A stretch of 64,000 nt of DNA from Alicyclobacillus acidiphilus NBRC 100859 (GCF_001544355.1 NZ_BCQI01000012.1:1-64000), one strand, 5' to 3'; counted from the stretch's first letter, positions 55,262 through 64,000 are shown. Program-made: numbers and translations. The notes: a model not told the origin generated them from the sequence alone.

Positions 55262-56380
55262 TTGCTTCGAACCCGCGCCAGTTTTACACCTCGGCAAGCT
55301 GGGGACATCGTGATTGTCGGCGTCATATTGTTGTTGCTCGTGTTCGGTCTGACGATGGTTCACAGCGCGTCATCCGTCATCTCGGCCCAGAAGTATGGCG
55401 ATCCGTTCTATTTCGCCAAGCGGCAGCTGATTTGGTCGGTGATCGGCGTCTTGTGCATGTGGTGGTTTTCGCGTGTGGACTATCACAGTTGGCGCCGCCA
55501 CGCGCCGAAACTCGCCATCGCGAGCTTCGCGATGCTGGTGCTCGTGCTGATCGTCGGCGAAAATCGCGGCGGATCGAAGGCGTGGCTCGGCATCGGCTCG
55601 CTTGGCATCCAGCCGTCGGAGTTTGCGAAGCTCGGACTGATTGTGTTTCTCGCGCACATGTTGAGCGAATCCGGAGACCGGATGCATTCCTTCTGGAAAG
55701 GGTTCGTGCCGCCGATGGGGCTTGCCGTGGTCGCCGTAGGCCTCATCATGTTGGAACCGGACTTGGGCCAGAGCGTCGTGATTATGGGCACCACCGTCAT
55801 CATGCTGTTTGCTGCAGGCACTCGACTCTCCCACCTAGGCAGTCTGTTTGGCGTAGGCTTGCTTGGCTTCGGCGGTCTCGTCGCGGTCGCGCCGTATCGC
55901 ATGGATCGGATCACGGCTTTCATCGATCCATGGAAGGATCCACTGGGCAAAGGCTATCAGGTCATCCAGTCGCTGTACGCCTTGGGCTCAGGCGGCATTC
56001 TGGGCCTTGGGCTCGGCAACAGCCGACAGAAGTTTCTCTATCTGCCCGAGCCGCAGACCGATTTCATCTTTTCGATCATCGGCGAAGAACTCGGCATGCT
56101 GGGCGGGGTCTCAGTTCTCCTGCTGTTTGGCGTACTGGTGTGGCGAGGCATTCGAACCGCGCTCTATGCGCCGGACGAATTTGGGACTTTACTGGCCGTA
56201 GGAATCACTGGCATGATTGCGGTACAAGTGCTGATCAACATCGGCGTCGTGACCGGTTCCATTCCCGCCACCGGCATCACCTTGCCGTTCATTTCCTACG
56301 GTGGTTCTTCACTGACGTTGATGCTGAGCGGCGTCGGCATTCTACTCAACATATCGAAGCAGGCTGGAGTGGTTCGATGA
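55262..56380 (+). CDS. spoVE: SpoVE/FtsW-type peptidoglycan polymerase (SEDS family)
   Basis: The 372-residue SEDS protein has about ten membrane helices. It shows GSKAWLGIGSLGIQPSEFAK, LEPDLGQSVVI, KGYQVIQSLYALGSGG and the C-terminal ITLPFISYGGSSL. The TTG start at 55262 follows GAGGAGGGG. SEDS enzymes polymerise glycan strands with a class B PBP partner. The position between murD and murG and the co-occurring spoVD support SpoVE. FtsW function cannot be excluded. Its stop overlaps murG as ATGA. Confidence 0.9.
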   Translation: MLRTRASFTPRQAGDIVIVGVILLLLVFGLTMVHSASSVISAQKYGDPFYFAKRQLIWSVIGVLCMWWFSRVDYHSWRRHAPKLAIASFAMLVLVLIVGENRGGSKAWLGIGSLGIQPSEFAKLGLIVFLAHMLSESGDRMHSFWKGFVPPMGLAVVAVGLIMLEPDLGQSVVIMGTTVIMLFAAGTRLSHLGSLFGVGLLGFGGLVAVAPYRMDRITAFIDPWKDPLGKGYQVIQSLYALGSGGILGLGLGNSRQKFLYLPEPQTDFIFSIIGEELGMLGGVSVLLLFGVLVWRGIRTALYAPDEFGTLLAVGITGMIAVQVLINIGVVTGSIPATGITLPFISYGGSSLTLMLSGVGILLNISKQAGVVR

Positions 56381-57474
56381 AGGTCGTGTTCACGGGCGGC
56401 GGCACGGGTGGTCATATCTATCCCGCGCTTTCGCTCTGGCGATACATGAAAGAGCGTGAAAGCGAGTTGGAAGCGCACTATATCGGAACGCGAGAAGGGT
56501 TGGAGAGCACTATCGTCGGCCCGTTGGACTTGCCCTTTGCCACCGTGGAGGCGGCAGGTTTGCGGCGCCAAATTTCGATTGCGGCCGTCCGCACGCTGCT
56601 GAAGACGACTCGCGGTTTCTTCCAGGCGCGCCGCCTGTTGCGCTCCTGGAAGCCGGATATCGTGGTGGGAACGGGCGGTTTCGTCACCCTGCCAGTCGTG
56701 TTTGCGGCGAGATCGCTCGGCATCCCGAGTGTGGTCTGGGAGGGAAACGCGCGCCCTGGACTGACCAACCAACTGTGCGCACGGCGGTGTGACGCTGTCG
56801 CCATTTGTTTCGAAGAGAGCCGCCGTTATTTCCCGGGCGCTCGAAACGTGGTCCTGACAGGCAATCCGCGCGCTAGCGAGGTCGTCTCTGTCGACGTCAG
56901 GCAGAAGCGCGAAGCACTCGATACGTATCGTATTTTGCGCGATCAAAAAGTGATCCTCATCTTTACTGGCAGCCGTGGATCGGAATCGGTCAACGAAGTG
57001 GTTGTCAGGGTGCTGCCAAAGTTTGCGGAACATCCCGAGTGGCGCTGCCTGTTTGTCACCGGCGAAAAACACTATGAGTCTTTCGTGAGCAAACTCGGCA
57101 ATCTTCCGCGCAACGTCTCCGTGTATCCGTTCATTCACGACATGCCGAGCCTGTTGCCCAATGTGGACCTGCTGATCAGCCGGGCTGGAAGCAGCACGTT
57201 GGCGGAGATTTGCACGGTCGGCATCGGATCCATTCTGATTCCCAGTCCCTACGTGACCGCGAATCACCAAGAAGCGAACGCGGCCGGCTTGGTCCGCGAG
57301 GGCGCGGCGAAGATGATCCGCGAGGCGGACCTCACCGAAGAGTTGCTGTGGCAGAGCATTGTCGAAGCCCTGGACGACAAGCGATTGGCCGACATGAAAC
57401 AGCGGGCGAAGCAGTTTGGAACGCCAGACGCCGTCGTTCGGCTCTACGATCTCGTCAAAGGCCTCGTCAAGTAA
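56377..57474 (+). CDS. murG: UDP-GlcNAc:lipid I N-acetylglucosaminyltransferase
   Basis: The product is 365 residues from ATG 56377, overlapping the spoVE stop by four bases. FTGGGTGGHIYPAL is the N-terminal glycine loop. GTGGFVTLP, ILIFTGSRGSESVNE and SRAGSSTLAEIC are family motifs. It turns lipid I into lipid II at the inner face of the membrane. The reading frame is open far upstream through spoVE in another phase, but that extension is not protein-like. Confidence 0.95.
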   Translation: MKVVFTGGGTGGHIYPALSLWRYMKERESELEAHYIGTREGLESTIVGPLDLPFATVEAAGLRRQISIAAVRTLLKTTRGFFQARRLLRSWKPDIVVGTGGFVTLPVVFAARSLGIPSVVWEGNARPGLTNQLCARRCDAVAICFEESRRYFPGARNVVLTGNPRASEVVSVDVRQKREALDTYRILRDQKVILIFTGSRGSESVNEVVVRVLPKFAEHPEWRCLFVTGEKHYESFVSKLGNLPRNVSVYPFIHDMPSLLPNVDLLISRAGSSTLAEICTVGIGSILIPSPYVTANHQEANAAGLVREGAAKMIREADLTEELLWQSIVEALDDKRLADMKQRAKQFGTPDAVVRLYDLVKGLVK

Positions 57475-57596
57475 TGGCTCACGGTCGCGATGGTGTGCCG
57501 ATTCGCACCCTTCCTGGCTGATCGCATATGATGCCATGCGGAACCTGGGCGTAGGCTGCTGCGATAGAAATGATCGATGATAATGGAGGTTCTCGC

Positions 57597-58520
57597 ATGG
57601 TCGCAAACGAAGTGCTGTCCGTCTTGTCTGCGTACGGTATCGACGACGCGCGCGTCGATGAACCGATGGCCCGTCATACGACATGGCGGATCGGCGGAAC
57701 AGCGGATTATTTCGTCATGCCGGACTCGCTTGCCAAGTTGCAAGGCGTCGTCCGTGCAGCAAGAGATTTGAAGCTCCCGATCACGGTGATTGGCAGGGGG
57801 TCAAACGCGCTCGTTCTCGACGGCGGCATTCGCGGTATCGTCGTGAAGCTTCATGATGGATTCGCGGATATCACGGTGGACGGCACCTCCGTGATCGCAG
57901 AGGCTGGACGATCTTACCAGTCGGCGGCGTATATCGCGATACGCCATGGATTGGCTGGTCTGGAATTCGCCACGGGCATTCCGGGATCGGTCGGCGGGGC
58001 GGTGATGATGAACGCCGGCGCGTATGGCAAGGAGACGTGCGAGGTGCTCGAATGGGCGGACGTCATGGACATGGACGGCGAAGTCCATCGTTACACCAAC
58101 GCGGATCTTCGGTTCGGTTATCGCTACAGTATTTTAAAGGACCAGTTCGGCATCGTGACGCGGGCGAAGTTTGCGCTTGTCGAAGGCGATAAGACCGCAC
58201 TCTCCAACCAAGTCAAGATCTGGTCTGTCCGGCGCGCGGAGTCGCAGCCGCTGTCTTGGCCCAATTGCGGGTCCGTCTTTCGGAATCCAAATGGGACGCA
58301 CGCGGGCCGGTTGATTGAAGAGGCTGGCCTGAAAGGGTTCGAACACGGTGGCGCGCAAATCAGCGAGAAACATGCAAACTTCATTATCAACGTGAAAGAC
58401 GCAAAAGCCGAGGACGTTCTTTGGTTGATCCGCTACGCCCAGAACACGATCCGCGAGAAATACGGGATCGAATTAGAGACTGAGGTTCGCGTTCTCGGAG
58501 AACCGATCTCGGGGAGGTGA
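57597..58520 (+). CDS. murB: UDP-N-acetylenolpyruvoylglucosamine reductase
   Basis: The product is 307 residues from ATG 57597 behind ATGGAGG. The FAD-binding N-terminal domain shows RHTTWRIGGTADYF and GRGSNALV. GLEFATGIPGSVGGAVMMNA, NCGSVFRNP (catalytic Ser) and SEKHANFIIN follow; this is the type IIa form usual in Bacillota. It reduces the enolpyruvyl ether to UDP-MurNAc. Its stop overlaps the ribosome site of the murA fragment. Confidence 0.95.
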   Translation: MVANEVLSVLSAYGIDDARVDEPMARHTTWRIGGTADYFVMPDSLAKLQGVVRAARDLKLPITVIGRGSNALVLDGGIRGIVVKLHDGFADITVDGTSVIAEAGRSYQSAAYIAIRHGLAGLEFATGIPGSVGGAVMMNAGAYGKETCEVLEWADVMDMDGEVHRYTNADLRFGYRYSILKDQFGIVTRAKFALVEGDKTALSNQVKIWSVRRAESQPLSWPNCGSVFRNPNGTHAGRLIEEAGLKGFEHGGAQISEKHANFIINVKDAKAEDVLWLIRYAQNTIREKYGIELETEVRVLGEPISGR

Positions 58521-58525
58521 CGGGT

Positions 58526-58816
58526 GTGGATACATTACGAATTGTCGGCGGCACGCCTTTGACCGGCGAGACTCGCGTGTACGGCGCCAAAAACGCCGCG
58601 TTGCCGATCTTGGCCGCGACGGTGATGGCTTCGGGCACGAGCGTGATCGAAGACGTTCCCGAACTGGAGGATGTCCAGGTCATGCTGGAAATTCTCCAAC
58701 AGTTGGGCGCCCAAGTCCACAGCCCACAAGAGAATGTGATTGAAGTCGACGCGTCGACGATTACGAGTACCAATGTTCCAGCCGATTTGATGAGAAAAAT
58801 GCGTTCCCCCATGTAG
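58526..58816 (+). pseudogene. murA: murA 5' fragment (UDP-GlcNAc 1-carboxyvinyltransferase), interrupted
   Basis: From GTG 58526 (behind GGGGAGG) the frame encodes LRIVGGTPLTGETRVYGAKN followed by AALPILAATVMASGTSVI, exactly the MurA N-terminus, on to VPADLMRKMRS. There MurA homology ends (about 58807) and a stop follows two codons later. Only about 96 of roughly 420 residues remain, and the catalytic Cys loop is absent. The rest is not found in the following 5.2 kb. The sequence before the break is undamaged, so the loss looks abrupt, as by insertion or deletion, not gradual decay. Confidence 0.88.
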
Positions 58817-58981
58817 TGTAAAGTGATTTCCGCAATCTTCCCTCCTGCCCGTTTGACGACATTGAGCCGAATAGACTATCAAAATTAGTCCGATTGAACT
58901 GCGCGCATTTCAAAACCCCGCCGTATGATATGTTCCGTGACAATTCCAAGGTATGCCACGTTGGCTAGGTCAGGTGAACGT

Positions 58982-60888
58982 ATGTTAAGCGCGCACTTTG
59001 TGTTTATCGCCGTCGTAGAGACATGGTTGCTGTCCGCACAAGTGTTTTCCACACGCGAGTTCTCTCAGCTCGTGATCCAGCGATTCGCACCAGGTTTGGC
59101 ATCTTGGTTCACGATTGTCCTCTTGCCATTCGGGTTTGCCGTCGATGGAGCTATCCTCAACTTCCATGTGTCGGTTGGCATACTCGGCGTGTTGTACACG
59201 ACATTTTTTGTGTTGAGGACAAAGAGTTGGGAAGATACCGCGTTTGCCGTCGCGGTAAGCTACACGCTGTCGATTCTGCTTGGCTTGTTGACGAGTTTCG
59301 ATGCAGCAGACCGTTATAGCGATTTGGCGGTGTCCATCCTCACCGCAGTCATGTCCGGAATGTACGTGAACTATCGATCCGTTCACGAGAAAGCGATCCG
59401 GGACACGCATCAGGCTGTGGAACACGATGCCTTGACCAATGCGTTAACCCGCCGCGGACTGGCGAATTGGTTAGAGCGCAGCAAATCGAGAGGCGACGAC
59501 GAAGGAGTGATTGTCTTTTGCGATCTCGACAATTTCAAATGGATCAACGACACCTGGGGTCACGACGCGGGGGATCGGGTGCTGCAAGAGTTCGTGCGGC
59601 GAATTGGCCAGGGATTGCGGGAGACTGACGCAATCGCTCGATTTGGCGGTAACGAGTATCAGATCTGGATCCCGATGAAGGATGCCGGTACGGCCGAACA
59701 CATCGTCCAAACGCTGCACGCTCTTGCTACGTATGGCGCGTATCATGTTCTTCCGGAACATAAGGGCATTCATATTGGCGTGTCGATGGGTTGGACGTAC
59801 GGCGCGTTTTCGGAAGAACGGGTATTTGAAGCAGATTCTGCGCTCTTGTCTGCAAAAAAGGCGGGAAAGAATCGCGTGGCCCGTTCGATGATGTCTGATA
59901 CCAATCGGGTGGAAATCGACGACGCTTGCGATCCCAATCTGTACTGGCTGACCAACGTATCTCAAGCCTTGTGGAGCGGTGTTCACTATCCGTTCGTGTT
60001 GACGGACAAGTCTGGACGCATTCTTGTGGCGAATGAGGCGTACGAACATCTTGTGGGCCGCACATTCGACGAATTGCGCGGCAACAAACCGGGCATCAAC
60101 AGCGCGAAGAAGACGCCCGTCAAAGTGGTGCAAGAATTGGACAATGGGAATTTCCCGACCGCGCCAACGCGAAACGAATATCGATGGCACGGCGAGATCG
60201 AATGGGCTTTTCAGCCAATTGTGAATACATACCTGCAACAGATTATCGGATTCGAAGCGCTTGTCCGACCAACATGGGGAAATGAACCGGTTGCCCTCGA
60301 TACCTTTTTCCGGATTGCCGAGAAGTTTGACTTCATTTTGCAAGCGGTTGGCTGTGTTTGGAGAGCTTGTTGGACAAGCTTGAAACAATCGATTTGGCGC
60401 AGGACGTTCGGCTGTTTGTCAATGTGTACGCGAAGACCTTTGAGCAGAAGGAGCGCATGTGTTTGTGGCTGGAGCGGTTTTATCGGATGTTTCCACATAC
60501 GACCTGCGTTTTTGAGATTTTGGAACACCATTTGGGCAACGTGGAGCTCGCGGCGTGGACTGATTTGAAACGTGAATTCCCGTTGATCGAACTTGCTCAG
60601 GACGATTTCGGGATTGGGGAACAAGACCTCATCCGCTTCCTGGAGGTCAAGCCCGACTGGTTGAAATTGGACAGCAGTTGGATGACGACGCTGTCGAGAC
60701 ATCCGGAAAGCGTATCTCTCTTGCAGGCTATTGTCGATTGGGCTGGGGCAGAGGGAATCAAGCTGATCGCAGAAGGCATCGAAACCTCGGAACAATCCTA
60801 TTTTTATTCATCGATTGGGATTGAGTACGAACAGGGGTATTTCTGGAGCGTACCGCAACGGGAAGCAGTACTGAGCGCGATACCGTAA
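58982..60888 (+). pseudogene. Membrane GGDEF-PAS-EAL protein gene with frameshift in the EAL domain
   Basis: ATG 58982 follows AGGTG. Several N-terminal hydrophobic helices (about 1-125) precede a GGDEF domain whose signature is RFGGNEY, a departure from GGDEF likely to abolish or weaken cyclase activity. A PAS-like segment and the EAL start (GFEALVRP) follow. Near 60345 the frame loses homology. The adjacent frame continues WLCLESLLDKLETIDLAQDV with VNVYAK, FEILEHH, DDFGIG, LKLD and EGIET to a stop at 60886-60888. A one-base deletion would explain this. If restored it would be a c-di-GMP phosphodiesterase of about 635 residues. Confidence 0.8.
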
Positions 60889-60936
60889 CGACGGATCCGT
60901 CCGATTGCGATCGCGATTTGACAAGGAGGCCATGAG

Positions 60937-62277
60937 ATGGTGCAGTTCATCAGGGGCTTGTCGATCAAAGTGAAGCTGATTGTCACCATTGGGACGTTTC
61001 TCTTCTTTTCTTCAACCGCTTTGGGTACGATCAGTTTCAATTACGCGGTGGGCAATTTTTCGAATCTCTTTCACGGACATGGCGTTGGCCTGTTCAACCA
61101 AACGTTGCACGCGAACGCCAATCAACTGCTCACGGTCATGCTCGTCACGATCGCCGTGGAATTGATCGTTGGAGGAATTGGCGCCTATTGGATATCTTTG
61201 CAAATTACGAAGCCGATGTCAGAACTGCTGTCCAGAGTCGACAGGGTGTCGTCCGGCGATTTGACGGGCGACTTGTTGACCCTGAAACAGCGGGACGAAA
61301 TCGGTCGGCTGGCCGAAGGATTTAATCATATGTTCGTCAGTCTGAAAACCGTGATCGGCGATGCGATTCGAGCTTCCCAGCATCTCGCCTCATCGTCCGA
61401 ACAATTGTCGGCCAGTGCGGATCAAAGCAGCAAGGCGGCTGAACATGCTGCGGTCACGATTCAGGACCTGGCCAGCGGAATCGACGACCAATCGCGGAGT
61501 GTCAAGCAAAGCAAGGAGGCCATTCTCCATATCACCGACGAGATGACCCGAATCGCAGAAAACAGCACACAGGTGTCTGTTTCGGCAGCTGACGCGTCGG
61601 AGAAAGTAATGGAGGGGACGCATGCCGTCGCGATCGCCCGCCAGCAAGTGGATACCATTCACGACTCCGTGGCTGACTTGGCGACCATCGCGGGAGAATT
61701 GGACGATGGTTCGAAAGAAATCGGACATATCGTGGAGATGATCACGGGTATTGCCAGTCAGACCAAGCTGCTTTCGCTCAATTCGGCGATTGAAGCCGCC
61801 CGGGCCGGGGAATATGGACGCGGCTTTGCGGTGGTGGCGAACGAAGTCCGAAAGCTGGCGGATCAGTCCGGGGAATCCGCAAAACAAATTGAAACCCTCA
61901 TTCGCAAAATTCAAGAGCAGGTGGGGCACATCGCCAATTTCGTGACCGGGTTGAAGGGGCAAATGGCTCGGGGGCTCTCTGCCATGTCCGACGCCAGCGA
62001 TTCGTTTGAGCAAATCAGGTGGGCGATTGACGTTGTCTCTTGCCAGATTTCCGAAGTCAGTACGGCCGTTCAGAACACGACCGCGGACACGCAGCGACTG
62101 AAGCAGGCGTTCGTCCAGGTCGCGGAAGTCACAGAACAGACGGCAACCGCCATGCAGGAGATCGCCGCGGCGTCCGAAGAGCAGCTGGCCTCCATGGAGG
62201 AAATCGCCGCGTCGGCGTCGACATTGACCAGCATGGCGGAGCAATTGGAGGATGATATCGGGAAGTTCACTCTCTAG
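60937..62277 (+). CDS. Methyl-accepting chemotaxis protein
   Basis: The product is 446 residues from ATG 60937 behind AAGGAGG. Two membrane helices (about 10-30 and 63-85) flank a very short extracytoplasmic loop of about 35 residues, so there is little room for a ligand domain. A HAMP domain (about 87-140) and the signalling coiled coil follow. The hairpin tip is [20 protein letters not shown] followed by [20 protein letters not shown]. It is predicted to signal to CheA/CheW, sensing membrane or internal cues. It lies 48 bp after the GGDEF/EAL gene on the same strand. Confidence 0.92.
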   Translation: MVQFIRGLSIKVKLIVTIGTFLFFSSTALGTISFNYAVGNFSNLFHGHGVGLFNQTLHANANQLLTVMLVTIAVELIVGGIGAYWISLQITKPMSELLSRVDRVSSGDLTGDLLTLKQRDEIGRLAEGFNHMFVSLKTVIGDAIRASQHLASSSEQLSASADQSSKAAEHAAVTIQDLASGIDDQSRSVKQSKEAILHITDEMTRIAENSTQVSVSAADASEKVMEGTHAVAIARQQVDTIHDSVADLATIAGELDDGSKEIGHIVEMITGIASQTKLLSLNSAIEAARAGEYGRGFAVVANEVRKLADQSGESAKQIETLIRKIQEQVGHIANFVTGLKGQMARGLSAMSDASDSFEQIRWAIDVVSCQISEVSTAVQNTTADTQRLKQAFVQVAEVTEQTATAMQEIAAASEEQLASMEEIAASASTLTSMAEQLEDDIGKFTL

Positions 62278-62323
62278 TTCTCTCGATCCCGCCGCCGAGA
62301 TCGGGCCGCGGGAGAGGAAGGGA

Positions 62324-62346
62324 ATAGGGGGCTGAAATCCCCCTAT
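62324..62346 (+). terminator. Hairpin after the chemotaxis gene
   Basis: ATAGGGGG (62324-62331) and CCCCCTAT (62339-62346) enclose CTGAAAT, 47 bp after the stop. There is no T-run. Its shape recalls single hairpins of the dispersed repeat family (AATAGGCGGC form). Confidence 0.5.
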
Positions 62347-62397
62347 ATGCCTTGAATCCACCTGGACCATCCGTCACCTGGGTTGGCTTCGTGTAAG

Positions 62398-62670
62398 GGA
62401 AGATTTGACCGCTATGGCGTGGCAGTTGGTGGCGTGGGCGGGTCTGCGTGGTGCCATAAGGGAAGATTTGACCGCTATGGCGTGGCAGATGGTGGCGTGG
62501 GCGGGTCTGCGTGGTGCCATAAGGGAAGATTTGACCGCTATGGCGTGGCAGATGGTGGCGTGGGCGGGTCCGCGTGGTGCCATAAGGGAAGATTTGACCG
62601 CTATGGCGTGGCAGATGGTGGCGTGGGCGGGTCCGCGTGGTGCCATAAGGGAAGATTTGACCGCTATGGC
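62398..62670 (+). repeat. 63-bp tandem repeat, four full copies plus a partial
   Basis: Units beginning GGGAAGATTTGACCGCTATG recur at a spacing of exactly 63 bp (AGATTTG at 62401, 62464, 62527, 62590, 62653). They have only one or two substitutions each. The fifth copy diverges after GCTATGGCG. Since 63 is a multiple of three, long false ORFs result. No unique spacers separate the copies. Confidence 0.97.
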
Positions 62671-62680
62671 GCCACCCCAC

Positions 62681-62750
62681 GCCAACTCGCGTCAACTCGC
62701 GCCAACTCGCGCCAACTCGCGCCAACCCGCGCCAACTCGCGCCAACCCGC
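62681..62750 (+). repeat. 10-bp tandem repeat (GCCAACTCGC), 7 units
   Basis: Seven direct units differ at single positions (GTCAACTCGC, GCCAACCCGC). They follow within 11 bp of the 63-bp array. Confidence 0.97.
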
Positions 62751-62751
62751 G

Positions 62752-62850
62752 CCTCCTCCGCCTCCTCCGCCTCCTCCGCTTCCTCCGCCTCCTCCGCTTC
62801 CTCCGCTTCCTCCGCTTCCTCCGCTTCCTCCGCTTCCTCCGCTTCCTCCG
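62752..62850 (+). repeat. 9-bp tandem repeat (CCTCCTCCG/CTTCCTCCG), 11 units
   Basis: Eleven direct units, starting one base after the 10-bp array, give a purine/pyrimidine-skewed tract. It is the third of three different minisatellites in a row between the chemotaxis gene and the recombinase. Confidence 0.97.
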
Positions 62851-62925
62851 CCTCCCGTCCGCGTCCGGAAAGATGACCAAGCGGTCGCGCATAGGGTAGA
62901 TACACGGAAGGGGAGTGGACGATCC

Positions 62926-63081
62926 GTGAAATCAAGGCCCTCTCTCATCTATGTGGAAGCCAACAACGTGTTTGTGCCCTTTGACGATCGCGCATCCGAC
63001 TTCAAGGCCAAGTCGGCCAAGGTGTTAGGTGAGATCATCAGACGGGCGGCGACGCTGGATGATCGCGCCCACCGGTCGTAA
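62926..63081 (+). CDS. Small hypothetical protein preceding the recombinase (51 aa)
   Basis: The GTG at 62926 follows GGAAGGGGAGTGG at good spacing. The product KSRPSLIYVEANNVFVPFDD followed by RASDFKAKSAKVLGEIIRRA is compact and mixed in charge, unlike the low-complexity frame upstream of it. It ends 12 bp before the recombinase start, so the two are likely co-transcribed. I do not recognise the family. A recombination accessory factor is one possibility based on position only. Confidence 0.5.
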   Translation: MKSRPSLIYVEANNVFVPFDDRASDFKAKSAKVLGEIIRRAATLDDRAHRS

Positions 63082-63093
63082 GGGGTGGTTCCT

Positions 63094-64000
63094 TTGGGAT
63101 TCACACAGAAGATGGACAAGGACGAGCGCACGCTCGCGCTGTACATACGCGTATCGACTGAAGAGCAGGCATCGGACGGCAACAGTCTTGCAGAACAAGA
63201 GGAGCAGTTGATCAAGTACGCTGTCGGCAACGGCTTCAACCGATACAAGGTGTATCGAGACGACGGCTACAGCGCGAAACATCTCGATCGCCCAGCCATG
63301 AGGGAGTTGCGAAACGATATCGCGAACGGCCTGATTGCCGGGGTCGTCACGACCCGCCTGGATCGCTTGACCAGGAAAGTCAGCGATTTTGCCCGCATGG
63401 TTGACGAAATGAACGATCACGACGTGTTCTACCGTGCCACGCGACAGAACTTCGAAATCAGCACGGCGATGGGCAAACTGATGGCCAATATCCTATCCGC
63501 GATCGCGGAGTTTGAACGAGAGTTGATTGCGGAGCGCGTCTACGAGAACCTCTATGCGATGGCGAAGTCCGCCAAGCTGCCGATGAAGCCTGCTTTCGGC
63601 TACGATTCCGTCGACGGACAGCTGGTAGTGAATCCTGAAGAGGCAAAATGGGTGCGCAAGATGGCTGATATGCTGCTCTCGGGACGCGGCACCATGGACG
63701 TCGTTCAGATGCTGAACAAACATGGCGTCCTGTCGAAGACGGGGAGGTTGTGGAACCCGAATTCCATCCGCACGTTGTTCCGCAATGAAAGCCTCATCGG
63801 CAAGTACGTGTGGAATCAGCGCGCGGGAACCGGCAAAGGTCGCAAGCGTCGTGACGAACGGGATTGGATAGAGATTGAGCAGCATCACGAGCCGTTGCTC
63901 TCTGTGGAAGAGTTCGAACGGATCAACGAAATCATTTCGTCGCGCCGCGCGTTGCCTGCCCGTTCGCGCGGCAGGGCGCGTTTATTGAGCGGGATCGCGA
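63094..64000 (+). CDS. Large serine recombinase (SpoIVCA/phage integrase type), 3' end outside window
   Basis: The TTG at 63094 follows AGGGGTGG; ATG 63112 is an alternative start. The visible about 300 residues hold the resolvase catalytic domain: LYIRVSTEEQASDGNSLAEQ with nucleophile Ser near residue 21, TRLDRLTRK and ILSAIAEFERELIAERV. The recombinase domain follows (AFGYDSVDGQLVVNPEEAKW, then NPNSIRTLFRNESLIGKYVW). The frame is open at the window end. Such enzymes integrate and excise phages, elements like skin, or transposons between short att sites. Position 4.3 kb after an interrupted murA suggests it belongs to an inserted element. Confidence 0.9.
   Translation, partial: MGFTQKMDKDERTLALYIRVSTEEQASDGNSLAEQEEQLIKYAVGNGFNRYKVYRDDGYSAKHLDRPAMRELRNDIANGLIAGVVTTRLDRLTRKVSDFARMVDEMNDHDVFYRATRQNFEISTAMGKLMANILSAIAEFERELIAERVYENLYAMAKSAKLPMKPAFGYDSVDGQLVVNPEEAKWVRKMADMLLSGRGTMDVVQMLNKHGVLSKTGRLWNPNSIRTLFRNESLIGKYVWNQRAGTGKGRKRRDERDWIEIEQHHEPLLSVEEFERINEIISSRRALPARSRGRARLLSGIA

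Noticed and set aside
55207..56376. N-terminal 390-codon extension of murG
   Set aside because: It runs out of phase through spoVE, is Arg/His-rich and not protein-like. MurG begins at the ATGA overlap at 56377.
62398..62670. CRISPR-like array
   Set aside because: The 63-bp units follow one another directly with no unique spacers, and no cas genes are near. It is a plain tandem repeat.
62267..62935. 222-codon minus-strand frame with Glu-Glu-Ala repeats, and similar plus-strand frames
   Set aside because: They are by-products of 63-, 10- and 9-bp repeats that keep several frames open; no ribosome site or family likeness.
63094..64000. Insertion sequence transposase
   Set aside because: The motifs are those of a large serine recombinase. 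No IS-type DDE or HUH features or terminal inverted repeats were seen in the window.

Overview
The window reads as chromosomal DNA of a moderately GC-rich, spore-forming Bacillota of the Alicyclobacillaceae type (inference). Evidence: sporulation genes (rsfA, a Ger(x)C-type lipoprotein, spoVD, spoVE, YjcZ-like small proteins), a bacillithiol gene (bshC), meso-diaminopimelate-type murE, CtsR and MraZ control sites, frequent GTG/TTG starts behind GGAGG-type ribosome binding sites, and many tRNAs with C34 anticodons (Ala-CGC, Arg-CCG, Val-CAC, Thr-CGT, Leu-CAA), as expected for G-ending codon use.

Layout. 1-1.2 kb: divergent MFS efflux pump and PadR regulator sharing a palindromic operator. 1.3-3.8 kb: a fused SagC/SagD-type YcaO cyclodehydratase followed by two tiny membrane peptides with Cys/Ser tails. 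3.9-6.0 kb: a secreted phospholipase-D-like protein and two apparently frameshifted small genes. 6.2-10.4 kb: tRNA clusters (two on minus; seven, then one, on plus) around trpG-trpE. 10.5-25 kb: arginine and nitrogen metabolism: argCBD, an argA-like acetyltransferase, gltB, argFGH, and an aspartokinase. ArgR-box-like operators overlap both arg promoters. 25-29.2 kb: serA-serC-HAD phosphatase behind a ZTP (pfl-type) riboswitch. 29.2-32.3 kb: three tRNAs, then acsA and an acetate transporter. 32.4-44.7 kb: small conserved genes, clpP behind a CtsR box, nifZ-thiI, rsfA, ger(x)C, a short-chain reductase and bshC. 44.9-58.8 kb: the division and cell wall (dcw) cluster mraZ-rsmH-ftsL-pbpB-spoVD-murE-mraY-murD-spoVE-murG-murB, ending in a murA that stops after about 96 codons.

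After the broken murA the content changes: a frameshifted GGDEF/EAL gene, a chemotaxis receptor, three back-to-back minisatellites, a 51-codon ORF, and the start of a large serine recombinase that runs off the window. An inserted element interrupting murA, possibly an excisable one, is the most interesting hypothesis here. Other notable items are a family of about 190-bp multi-hairpin repeats (three copies), the ZTP riboswitch on a serine operon, an arginine pathway with argA but no argJ, and the YcaO/small peptide pairing.

Limits: everything is read by eye. Family assignments rest on motif recognition, not searches. Three single-base frameshifts could be biological or sequencing error.
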